From: CAVTYH01 sp963773875
Lineage (GTDB): Bacteria; Planctomycetota; Planctomycetia; Pirellulales; JADZDJ01
Length of the DNA stretch: 64,000 nucleotides
Direction: 5' to 3'
Assembly (NCBI GenBank): GCA_963773875.1
Contig: CAVZCV010000018.1
Span: forward strand, 124,001-188,000
The notes under the pieces are model-generated. The model saw only the letters and a program-made list of their open reading frames with translations, did no database searches and was not told the origin of the DNA. Position numbers and translations under genes: made by a program. Shown here in pieces: positions 49,123 through 56,906 of the stretch (position 1 is the first letter of the stretch; each line of letters begins with the position of its first letter).

Positions 49123-50331
49123 TTACTTCGCGGGATACGAATCTAAAATCCGCTGCTTTTCTTTTTCCCAATCAATGGGAGCATAATTGCCCAAGAACAC
49201 CAGTTTGGCGTCCACGGGAGTTGAAATCACGTCGTCGCTCCCGCTGGAGAGCTGTTTCGTTTTTGCCTCGAGCGTCGCCGACTGACTTTCCAGCTTTTTC
49301 TTTTCCGCTTCAGCGGCAGCCTTCTGTGCCGCCTCGCGCTGAGCCTCATTTTCACCAGGACCGTTTTGAGCCTGTTGGATTCGCTGCCCTAATAACGTGA
49401 GTTCCGCGTTGAGTCTCAGGATCGCTTGATCGTTGCGCCGCGGCTTTTGCATTTCCATTGCCAGCTGCTGCTGCAAACGGTTTTGCTGCATTTGCAGATT
49501 CTGGACTTGCTTTTCGGCAGCTTCGTTCTTCTTCGACTTCGCATCTGGATTGTCTTTGGTTGCATTGATCTTGCTGAGCTTTTCCGCCACGGCCGATTGC
49601 GCGGTCTGGGCTTTCTTCAAATCATCAGCACGCTTGCTAGCCAATTTGTTCTTGATATCGTCGCGCGCTTTCGCTTGCTGTGCTTGTAGCTGCTCGAATT
49701 GTTTAAGCGACGCCGCCTTGCCTTCGGCCATCGTGTTGGCCAACACGCCTTTCATTTGCTTACCCAGGTCGTCTTGTAGCGCTCGCGCATTTGGCGACGA
49801 CGATGTGCCCGACATCGGCCCGGCATAGAAACCGACAACGCCGCCCAGCCACTCGGCGGTTTTGCGTGCTCCTTCGCTGGGGGCAATGGAATCGTCCGTG
49901 CCGATAATGCCAGCCAACTCGTGCATGCTCGCCTGGGCGCCCGCATGATCTTTTCGCAGCACTTGCAAATAGATTTTCAGTCGCCGCGCCGCCAGATCGA
50001 TTGGGTCCAGCTTTTTCGCCGTCTTGCTGCTGGCCGAAGAGGTCGCCAAGGCTTGATCGTCGTACTTCGCGGCCTCGTCGTTTTTGTAGTTGCGCACCGA
50101 GATCAGCGACATTGCCAGTGGCACGCGCATGTCGGTAGGCGCCGCCGCTTTGGCTTGATCGAATAACTGATGGGCCGTCGCAAAGCCTTCCGACGATGGT
50201 TTCCAGGCCGTCTCGAAAAGTTCTTGCACCTGGCTTGCGGTACCGGCGGCCACCGCAGCTTGAGCCGCCGCGGCGCTCAACACTCCGATTATTGCCAGCC
50301 GGAGCAGACTGGTTTTCATTGGCCTACGCAT
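49123..50331 (-). CDS. Secreted coiled-coil protein, unknown function
   Basis: A 402-residue exported protein (signal IIGVLSAAAAQAAVAAG, cleavage near residue 29). The N-terminal part has TPR-like helices (LFDQAKAAAPTDMRVPLAMS, LDPIDLAARRLKIYLQVLRK). The centre and C-terminus form a long Ala/Gln/Lys-rich coiled coil (residues about 190-350, for example NLQMQQNRLQQQLAMEMQKP). The end (KLVFLGNYAPIDWEKEKQRI) is a short conserved-looking block. GGAGG seven bases before ATG 50331 supports this start over the ATG four codons later. No family is recognised. Its 3' end lies 4 bases from that of the enolase-superfamily gene. Confidence 0.75.
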   Translation of the reverse strand: MRRPMKTSLLRLAIIGVLSAAAAQAAVAAGTASQVQELFETAWKPSSEGFATAHQLFDQAKAAAPTDMRVPLAMSLISVRNYKNDEAAKYDDQALATSSASSKTAKKLDPIDLAARRLKIYLQVLRKDHAGAQASMHELAGIIGTDDSIAPSEGARKTAEWLGGVVGFYAGPMSGTSSSPNARALQDDLGKQMKGVLANTMAEGKAASLKQFEQLQAQQAKARDDIKNKLASKRADDLKKAQTAQSAVAEKLSKINATKDNPDAKSKKNEAAEKQVQNLQMQQNRLQQQLAMEMQKPRRNDQAILRLNAELTLLGQRIQQAQNGPGENEAQREAAQKAAAEAEKKKLESQSATLEAKTKQLSSGSDDVISTPVDAKLVFLGNYAPIDWEKEKQRILDSYPAK

Positions 50332-50620
50332 TGAATTGCCTCCCCATGTTCCACTTCAAAGGTCCCACTTTCTGCCTCAAAGACCATTATAGTGCAGTCG
50401 ATTTTGGGTTGTCACGCAGCCCGTTGGGCAACCTCGGGAAAATGGTAGCCTTTCTGTACTACCAGGGTGTACGATACTGCTGTCCGCCGCCGGGGTTTAA
50501 CTGGCAGACTTGAGCCGCGCACGGATTCTGCGGGGGATTCGCGGCCAATCGAGGGCATCGTCGGACTATTGTTTCTCATCAATCCCCATTGCGTCCATAT
50601 TTCGGATGAAAGGACGACCC

Positions 50621-52057
50621 ATGAAGCGTTCGTTGCCGCTCGTACTTGGTCTTGTCGGCTGCTTGGTAAACTTCGCCCAGGCTCAGAACTGGCCGCAGTG
50701 GCGGGGACCGAACCGAGATGCCAAGGTGACGGGCTTCAAAGCCCCGGCGAGCTGGCCCAAGGAGCTTTCGCAGAAGTGGAAGATTTCCGTCGGCGATGGC
50801 GTGGCCACCCCGGCGCTCGTGGGCGACAAACTCTACGTGTTCGCGCGGCAAGAGGGCAATGAAATTATCCGCTGTATGGATGCCGCCACCGGCAGCGAAA
50901 TTTGGAGCGATAAGTACCCGACCGATCCGGTAGTTGGCAACGCAGCTGGCTTCCAAGGTCCGCGCGCTTCACCCACGGTGGCCGACGGCAAAGTAATTAC
51001 GCTGGGCGTGCGCGGCGTACTTTCCTGCCACAACGCAACGACCGGCGAAAAGCTGTGGCGCAAAGACGATAATCTCGCCTGGCCGCAATTCTTCACTTCC
51101 AGTTCGCCGCTGGTGGTCGATCAATTGTGCATCGCGCAGTTTGGCAGCAGCCGCCAGGGCGGAATTGCCGCGTATGATCTGACGACCGGCGAAGAAAAAT
51201 GGAAGTGGACCGGCGATGGTCCGGCTTACGCCTCGCCATCGCTCTTGGATATCGATGGCGCAAAGGCCATTGTCGCGGTGACGGCCAATAAACTGGTCGC
51301 GATCGGATTGGATGGCAACCCGCTCTGGCAAACTTCCTACACGCAGGGGCGTTACAACGCCACATCGCCAATTGTTAAAGGTCAAACCGTTATTTACGCC
51401 GGGCCGACGCGCGGCATGACAGCAGTCAGTTTTGAAAAGCACGGCGACGAGCTAGCCAAGAAAGAAGAAGGGGGCTGGAAGAACGAAGACAACTCGCTGA
51501 TGTTCAATACGCCGCTATTGCGCGACGGCTCGCTCTACGGCATCTCCGGCCTGAATGCGCTGTTTTGCGTGAACGCCGATACCGGGGAAAGCCAGTGGTC
51601 GGCCCCACTCGGTCAGCAAGCCGCCGCCGCTGCACCACCGGCTGCGCCGCCGGGCGAAAAGAAAGCCGACGACTCGGGCGAAAAAAAATCAGAAGTTGCT
51701 GCCGATCAAAAAAGTGGAGATCAAAAGACGGCTGATCAAAAAGATCAGAAAGCCGACGACAAAAAAGGTCCCGGCGGCTTTGGTGGTCCTGGCATGAAAG
51801 GGGGCAAGGGCATGAAAGGTGGCATGCGCGGCGGAATGGGCGGCGGCGGTTACGGCTCCGTGGTCGATGCCGGCACCGTGCTCGTGGCCCAGATCCCCAG
51901 CGGCCAGCTCGTGGTGTTCGAGCCAAACGATAAAGAGTTCAAGCAAATCGCCAGCTACAAGGTCGCCGACAGCGATGCGTACGCCTACCCAATCCTCTCC
52001 GGCAACCGGATTTTTGTGAAAGACAAATATTCGGTGATTTTGTGGACGGTTGAGTGA
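50621..52057 (+). CDS. Secreted PQQ-like beta-propeller with low-complexity insert
   Basis: A 478-residue exported propeller (signal LPLVLGLVGCLVNFAQAQ). It opens NWPQWRGPNRDAKVTG, the typical start of planctomycete PQQ-like (outer-membrane-assembly BamB-type) repeat proteins. Blades carry the W-motif pattern AxxxxxGxxLW, such as MDAATGSEIWSDKYP, HNATTGEKLWRKDD and YDLTTGEEKWKWTG. Between about residues 350 and 410 there is a Lys/Asp/Gln-rich, then Gly/Met/Lys-rich insert (GGPGMKGGKGMKGGMRGGMG) before the last blade. Such proteins bind or display partners rather than PQQ in most cases. ATG 50621 follows AAGGACG and yields the signal peptide. The second propeller gene is at 55002. Confidence 0.85.
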   Translation: MKRSLPLVLGLVGCLVNFAQAQNWPQWRGPNRDAKVTGFKAPASWPKELSQKWKISVGDGVATPALVGDKLYVFARQEGNEIIRCMDAATGSEIWSDKYPTDPVVGNAAGFQGPRASPTVADGKVITLGVRGVLSCHNATTGEKLWRKDDNLAWPQFFTSSSPLVVDQLCIAQFGSSRQGGIAAYDLTTGEEKWKWTGDGPAYASPSLLDIDGAKAIVAVTANKLVAIGLDGNPLWQTSYTQGRYNATSPIVKGQTVIYAGPTRGMTAVSFEKHGDELAKKEEGGWKNEDNSLMFNTPLLRDGSLYGISGLNALFCVNADTGESQWSAPLGQQAAAAAPPAAPPGEKKADDSGEKKSEVAADQKSGDQKTADQKDQKADDKKGPGGFGGPGMKGGKGMKGGMRGGMGGGGYGSVVDAGTVLVAQIPSGQLVVFEPNDKEFKQIASYKVADSDAYAYPILSGNRIFVKDKYSVILWTVE

Positions 52058-52096
52058 CGCCTTTCGGTTTGCGGATTTGAAAAACGGAAGCGTGTC

Positions 52097-52582
52097 ATGG
52101 GAACATCAGACATTGTCTTCCTCGCAGTTCTCGCGGCGTTTGTTGCGTTGCAAGCGTTTCGTCTGATTGCAAGTCAGATTTATCGCCGGCGGAAAGCAGA
52201 GATCGACCGCACTGCCGCAGAGTTTCTGGCGCGCGCCTGTCCGAATTGCGGTCAGACATTTGGGCCGTTTGCGTTTTGGATTCTTTATGGCCACAATCGG
52301 AAATGGTGGATCTCGCCGGTGATAACGATCGTGCACGAGCCGGATGCGACTGGTTTTGAACGTTTCATCAACATCGGCTGCCACCATTGCTTTAGACTGT
52401 TCACGTTCGATCGACAAGGCAATAGTCTGTTTCCCGCGGGCATACCAGTAAGTGACCAGGACGATAGCGGTGGGCTGCGCAAGTCGCTGGAAGACTGCGC
52501 GAGGCTAGAACGCGAAAAGGGAGATGGAACCGACACATGCACCGCACTGCGACAGGATTCGACCAGTCAAGCAAGTTTTTGA
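52097..52582 (+). CDS. Small membrane protein with zinc-ribbon-like cysteines
   Basis: A 161-residue protein. An N-terminal helix (VFLAVLAAFVALQAFRLIA) anchors it. A domain with two CxxC-type pairs follows: ACPNCGQTFGPFAFW and NIGCHHCFRLFTFD. The paired cysteines about 60 residues apart suggest a rubredoxin/zinc-ribbon-like site. The C-terminus is polar. I do not recognise the family. It lies 39 bases downstream of the propeller gene and may be co-transcribed. Confidence 0.65.
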   Translation: MGTSDIVFLAVLAAFVALQAFRLIASQIYRRRKAEIDRTAAEFLARACPNCGQTFGPFAFWILYGHNRKWWISPVITIVHEPDATGFERFINIGCHHCFRLFTFDRQGNSLFPAGIPVSDQDDSGGLRKSLEDCARLEREKGDGTDTCTALRQDSTSQASF

Positions 52583-52732
52583 TTCCAGCATGTCGCCAAG
52601 CCTCATCTCGTCTTGCGCGGCGGACATCCAGCGCTTTTTTAAAAATGCGGGGACGGTCACCCGTATTTCTTGGGACGCTTGGAATGTACCACCGGGCCGC
52701 AAAATAATTTTTTGCCTGGCCCAAAAAGCCTG

Positions 52733-52761
52733 TTGACTTTGATACGACTGTACACTACAAT
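52733..52761 (+). promoter_or_regulatory. Promoter of repeat copy C
   Basis: TTGACT, exactly 17 bases, TACAAT: a near-consensus sigma70 site at the same place as in the other copies. Confidence 0.65.
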
Positions 52762-53230
52762 GCTGGTGTCGGAGAGTATGGGCTCCGTGACTCGGTCTTT
52801 GGCAATTTGATTTAGTTTTAGTCCCAGGCGCATGCGGGTCTGGGGTGCGTAGTGCTGTTGCGCTCGCGGGGGCGGAAGAAACGCGGACAGCTAGACACCC
52901 CAGGCCCTGTCCGCCGTGGGTGCGAAAAAACCGATTCAACTCGATCGAGAATTCTCGATCGAGTTGGGGTCACAAAAGCAGAGAGTGAAGTAACTGTGAA
53001 ATTACTCAGCGCGAAATTGGCAAAAACGCCTGTAAGGTATGAAAAATGCGCTTCCGTTATTTCACTGCGAAATTCGATTTCTGGATTGCCAGCAGTTGAG
53101 GCACGCTTTCTTCGAAGAATACGCGGTCAGATCGGGCCGGAGTTTCACTGCACTTTGAGCCATTGCAATTTGAGCCGGTATTGTCGCAGTTCTTTGCGGA
53201 ATCGGGAAATCGGGCCCGCGAAATAACTTT
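52733..53230 (+). repeat. 0.5 kb structured repeat, copy C
   Basis: The promoter is at 52733-52761. GGAGAGTATGGGCTCCGTGA and CTTTGGCAATTTGA follow, then a stem with arms near 52830 (GGTCTGGGGTG) and 52892 (CACCCCAGGCC), a perfect 28-base palindrome (52938-52965), and GAGTGAAGTAAC with a wobble complement GTTATTTCAC near 53058. A short frame through this end (SEVTVKLLSAKLAKTPVRYE) resembles those in copies A and D. It faces the 3' end of proS. Confidence 0.72.
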
Positions 53231-53300
53231 GGAGACGCGGCAAGTTGTCGACGTTGGGCTAATGCTTACTAACGTCGACACGGTCGGATTGAAATTCTTT

Positions 53301-54830
53301 TCAGTACGCCTTCGCCAGCACCGCGCGGCGCTCCACCGGTTTGCCGGTGAAGATGCATTTGCCGGGTTCGTCGCACTCGGGCACGGTGCTTTTGAGCGGC
53401 AGGCAGCGGACCGTCACTTTCAAATCGCCGAGAATCTTTTCGACCTCCGGCCCTTCGCTCACGTGCGAAAGCGCGAAGCCGCCGTGGATTTCCGGCGCGT
53501 CGGCATTCTGCGGCGTGAACCAGGCTTTAAATTCATCCGCGCTGTTGATGGTGCGAGTGTTGGCAACCCGATAGGCGAGCGCCCGCTCGAACAGGTTGAG
53601 CTGCATCTCCGTCAGCACCTGGCCGATGGTTGAAACAAACTGTCCGCGCGGAACGCCGGCCTTTTCGCCAGGCTTATCGCGCCGGGCCATAAACACGGAA
53701 TCGGCCGCCACGTCGCGCGGGCCAATCTCCAGACGGATCGGCACGCCGCGCTTGATGTGTTGCCACACTTTGTCGCCGCCGCGCAAATCGCGCGTGTCCA
53801 TTTGGACGCGCACACCCTGGCCGGCGTAGATTTGCGATTTCAAATCGCCTTCCAAGTGGAGGCAGAAATCCATCACCGCGGCTTTCTCTTCGTCGTTACG
53901 GAAGATCGGCAGAATTACGACGTGTGCCGGCGCCAAGCGAGGCGGGACGATGATGCCATCGTCATCGCCGTGCGTCATCACCAGGCCGCCGACCAGCCGC
54001 GTGGAAACGCCCCACGAAGTGGTCCAGCAGAATTCCTCGCGCCCTTCGCTGGAAAGGAATTTGATTTCCTGCGCCTTCGAGAAGTTTTGACCCAGGAAGT
54101 GCGATGTGCCCGATTGCAGCGCCTTACGGTCTTGCATCATCGCTTCAATGGCGTAGGTATCGACGGCGCCGGGAAAGCGCTCGGCCGCGGTTTTTTCGCC
54201 GCGGATGACCGGCATGGCCATGTAGTCTTGCGCGAACGTGGCGTACAGATCGAGAATTCGCAGCGTCTCTTCGACGGCCTCTTCTTTGTTGGCATGGGCC
54301 GTGTGCCCTTCTTGCCATAAAAATTCGGCCGTCCGCAAAAACAACCGCGTTCGCATTTCCCAGCGCACAACGTTGGCCCATTGATTAATGAGAATCGGCA
54401 GATCGCGGTACGATTGCACCCACTTGGCGTACATCGCGCCAATGATGGTTTCGCTCGTCGGCCGCACGACGAGCGGTTCGTCCAGCGGTGCGGTTGGAAT
54501 CAGTTTGCCGTTGGGTCCTGCTTCCAGACGATGGTGTGTCACCACCGCGCACTCTTTGGCGAAGCCCTCAACGTGTGCCGCTTCCTTCTCCAAGTAACTC
54601 AGCGGAATGAACAGCGGAAAGTACGCATTCTGATGGCCCGTGTCTTTGAACATCTGGTCCAGATTGCGCTGCATGTTCTCCCAAATCGCATAGCCCCAGG
54701 GCTTGATGACCATGCAGCCGCGCACCGGCGAAACTTCGGCCAGCTCCGCCGCGCGGACGACCTGCTGATACCATTCGGGATAATCTTCCTCGCGGGTGGG
54801 GCTAATCGCATTCTTGGCAGCCTTGGCCAT
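53301..54830 (-). CDS. proS: Prolyl-tRNA synthetase, archaeal/type 3 form
   Basis: A 509-residue class II synthetase that charges tRNA-Pro. It is the shorter type (about 480-510 residues, no editing insertion between motifs 2 and 3). It begins with EEDYPEWYQQVVRAAELAEV and SPVRGCMVIKPWGYAIWENM (motif 1 region). LVVRPTSETIIGAMYAKWVQ holds proline-binding residues. Motif 2 is VVRWEMRTRLFLRTAEFLWQEGH; motif 3 region is TTSWGVSTRLVGGLVMTHGD. An anticodon-binding domain follows, and the C-terminal zinc-type domain ends in KAY, as expected of the eukaryote/archaea-like type. No editing domain means mischarged Ala must be handled elsewhere. It appears intact. Confidence 0.96.
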   Translation of the reverse strand: MAKAAKNAISPTREEDYPEWYQQVVRAAELAEVSPVRGCMVIKPWGYAIWENMQRNLDQMFKDTGHQNAYFPLFIPLSYLEKEAAHVEGFAKECAVVTHHRLEAGPNGKLIPTAPLDEPLVVRPTSETIIGAMYAKWVQSYRDLPILINQWANVVRWEMRTRLFLRTAEFLWQEGHTAHANKEEAVEETLRILDLYATFAQDYMAMPVIRGEKTAAERFPGAVDTYAIEAMMQDRKALQSGTSHFLGQNFSKAQEIKFLSSEGREEFCWTTSWGVSTRLVGGLVMTHGDDDGIIVPPRLAPAHVVILPIFRNDEEKAAVMDFCLHLEGDLKSQIYAGQGVRVQMDTRDLRGGDKVWQHIKRGVPIRLEIGPRDVAADSVFMARRDKPGEKAGVPRGQFVSTIGQVLTEMQLNLFERALAYRVANTRTINSADEFKAWFTPQNADAPEIHGGFALSHVSEGPEVEKILGDLKVTVRCLPLKSTVPECDEPGKCIFTGKPVERRAVLAKAY

Positions 54831-55001
54831 CGACTTTCCTTTCGGCGCTATTCAAACAATTGCAAATGAGCGGTTAAATGCTCGCGGCATTTTAAGACGG
54901 CGGAATTCAATGGGGAATGGGGATTGATGCGCACAGCTTCGCGTGTGAGGCACTGCGCCGGACGAAATCCAACCGTGTATCCGTCGGATCTCTCGCCGCG
55001 C

Positions 55002-56474
55002 TTACTTTTGCTCAAACGCGTACAAATTTCCGGCGGTCCGCACGTAAATGATGTCGTCTGCAATCGCCGGCGTGGCAGCGGTGCGTTCCCCGAGCGGCGG
55101 ATTTTGCATAACTACTTCCGGCGATGCAGTCCCGGCTTTCAGCACCGTAATCGTGCCATCCGCCAGCGACGTGAAGTAGATGTTCCCGCCGGCCGCCACG
55201 GGCGACGCATAATAAGTGCCTGGCGCAAGGACACGTTTCTGCACGTAAAGTTCGCCGCCGGTCTTCGCGTCGTACGCGGTCACGATGCCGCCATCTTTAA
55301 CCATGATGTACTGCCCGTCGCAACAGATTGCCGAGGAAACATATGGCAATCCTTTGATTTTCTTCCACAGCACGTGCGAGCTGGTCACATCGCCGCTGCC
55401 GCCGCCTTTTACCGCGAATGCACTATTCTTCGCACCCGATATGAACTTTTCGACGGCGTCGGCTTCGTCGCGGGTATAGAATCCATCTTTATTGAGATCG
55501 AGCCCGCCGAAGAAATCTTTGAACGGTGTTTCAGCCGCCTCTTCTTTGGAAATGACGCCGTCGTTGTTCTTATCCATCATTTTCAGCAAATCGTCGAACT
55601 TCGGCATTTTGTAGTTCGGATCTTCCGTGGCCGCATCGCCCGGCGACCAGCCGGCAAACATGACGTTTCCTTCGGCAGCGACAGGCGACGTGCAACAAGC
55701 GGATGGCATGCCGGCGACAAACCATTTTTGCTCGCCGCTCTTCAAATCGTAGGCAATCAATTGCCCATAGCCTGGCGCAACAATTTGCTTGCCTTCCGGC
55801 GCGTTAAAGACTATCGGTGTGCCGAAGCCGGAGCGCGATTGCCGTTTTTGTTGCCATTTCTTTTCACCGGTTTTGAGATCGACGGCCAAGATGAGCGGGT
55901 CTCTCGATTCATCGCGAAGCAGTACCACGACGCCATCGACGATAATCGGCGAAACGCCGGTGCCGAAATCGCCCATCGTGGCGACGGTGGGCATTTCATA
56001 TCGCCATAATTCCTTGCCCGTGGTGTCGTAGCAAAAAAGTCCACAAGAGCCGAAGTACGAAACGATGCGCTCGCCATCGGTCGCCGGCGTCGACGAAGCC
56101 GGGCTACCCTCGGTTTTGTGATACGGCTCAATCTCCTTCGCCGGTGCTGCGGCGCGCCACAGCTCCTTGCCATCGGCGCAACTGTATGCAATTGTGTACA
56201 GCTTTCCGTTGTCGAATGCCGTGAGCACGAGCTTGTCGCCCACCACGATTGGCGAAGAATATCCGCTCGGAGCCGCCACTTTCCATTTCACGTTCTTCTC
56301 CGGCCCAAGTTCCACAGGCGGCTTTTGATTTTCCGCGATACCGGACCCATCCGGTCCACGAAATTGTGGCCACGGCGAATTCTTATCGGCCGCTTTCGAC
56401 TTCACAGTTGTCAAAGAAATTGCCAACAGAGCACAACCAAACATGCCTGTAATTCGAGCAAATGAACTGCGCAT
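55002..56474 (-). CDS. Secreted PQQ-like beta-propeller with two EF-hands
   Basis: A 490-residue exported protein (signal MFGCALLAISLTTVKSKAA). It opens PWPQFRGPDGSGIAENQ, the PQQ-like start shared with the 50621 gene. Blades follow (for example YSCADGKELWRAAAP, YDTTGKELWRYEMP, VDLKTGEKKWQQK, YDLKSGEQKWFVAG). In the middle, about residues 285-345, two EF-hand calcium loops are inserted: DKNNDGVISKEE and DLNKDGFYTRDE. The last blades and the end (AATPAIADDIIYVRTAGNLY) follow. GAGG before ATG 56474 fits. The function is unknown; a calcium-dependent binding or scaffold role is inferred. Confidence 0.87.
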   Translation of the reverse strand: MRSSFARITGMFGCALLAISLTTVKSKAADKNSPWPQFRGPDGSGIAENQKPPVELGPEKNVKWKVAAPSGYSSPIVVGDKLVLTAFDNGKLYTIAYSCADGKELWRAAAPAKEIEPYHKTEGSPASSTPATDGERIVSYFGSCGLFCYDTTGKELWRYEMPTVATMGDFGTGVSPIIVDGVVVLLRDESRDPLILAVDLKTGEKKWQQKRQSRSGFGTPIVFNAPEGKQIVAPGYGQLIAYDLKSGEQKWFVAGMPSACCTSPVAAEGNVMFAGWSPGDAATEDPNYKMPKFDDLLKMMDKNNDGVISKEEAAETPFKDFFGGLDLNKDGFYTRDEADAVEKFISGAKNSAFAVKGGGSGDVTSSHVLWKKIKGLPYVSSAICCDGQYIMVKDGGIVTAYDAKTGGELYVQKRVLAPGTYYASPVAAGGNIYFTSLADGTITVLKAGTASPEVVMQNPPLGERTAATPAIADDIIYVRTAGNLYAFEQK

Positions 56475-56906
56475 GAAATACCTCGATTGAAGAGCAAGTT
56501 GATCACGCGGCCCGCAGGGTCGCGACGCTGTCATAAACCGTCATGCCGACTGCGACAATTGAGAAATCCGTTAGAGCCCGGTCATTGTACGCAGCGCGCG
56601 TTCTGCGGCTAGGCCACGGCGGTAGAGTTGCATTCGCTGGGCGGCATTCGCATAAATCGCTGCAGATTCTTGACGTGTGCGAATCGAGACTCTAAGTTGG
56701 CGGAGTTCGGTCGGCTCGCGATGGGCCACCGCAGCGCTGCAGAATCGTCCGCATCGGGATGATTGTGAGGGACTCTTGTCCAGCCCCGCTTGGCTGGATC
56801 GGGCACGAGAATGTCTGCCTCGTGCGCTCTGCGCGAATTGTGAACTGGTCCGATTGTAGCGCGCAAATTTCTTTCGTCGATGTACTTTAGACCGTGAAGG
56901 ACCGCC
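56475..56906. other. Divergent gap with a possible degenerate gene
   Basis: It separates the divergent propeller and arylsulfatase genes. On the minus strand, a stretch ending near 56571 reads RQESAAIYANAAQRMQLYRR and GLAAERALRTMTGL in one frame, and EADILVPDPAKRGWTRVPHN in another. It may be a decayed or frameshifted small gene. Confidence 0.3.

Noticed and set aside
52852..53226. A 124-codon frame inside repeat copy C as a real protein
   Set aside because: It begins inside the first stem and runs through the palindrome. Only a short central part resembles copies A and D, and copy B has a stop, so it was kept as an alternative in the findings rather than annotated as a gene.
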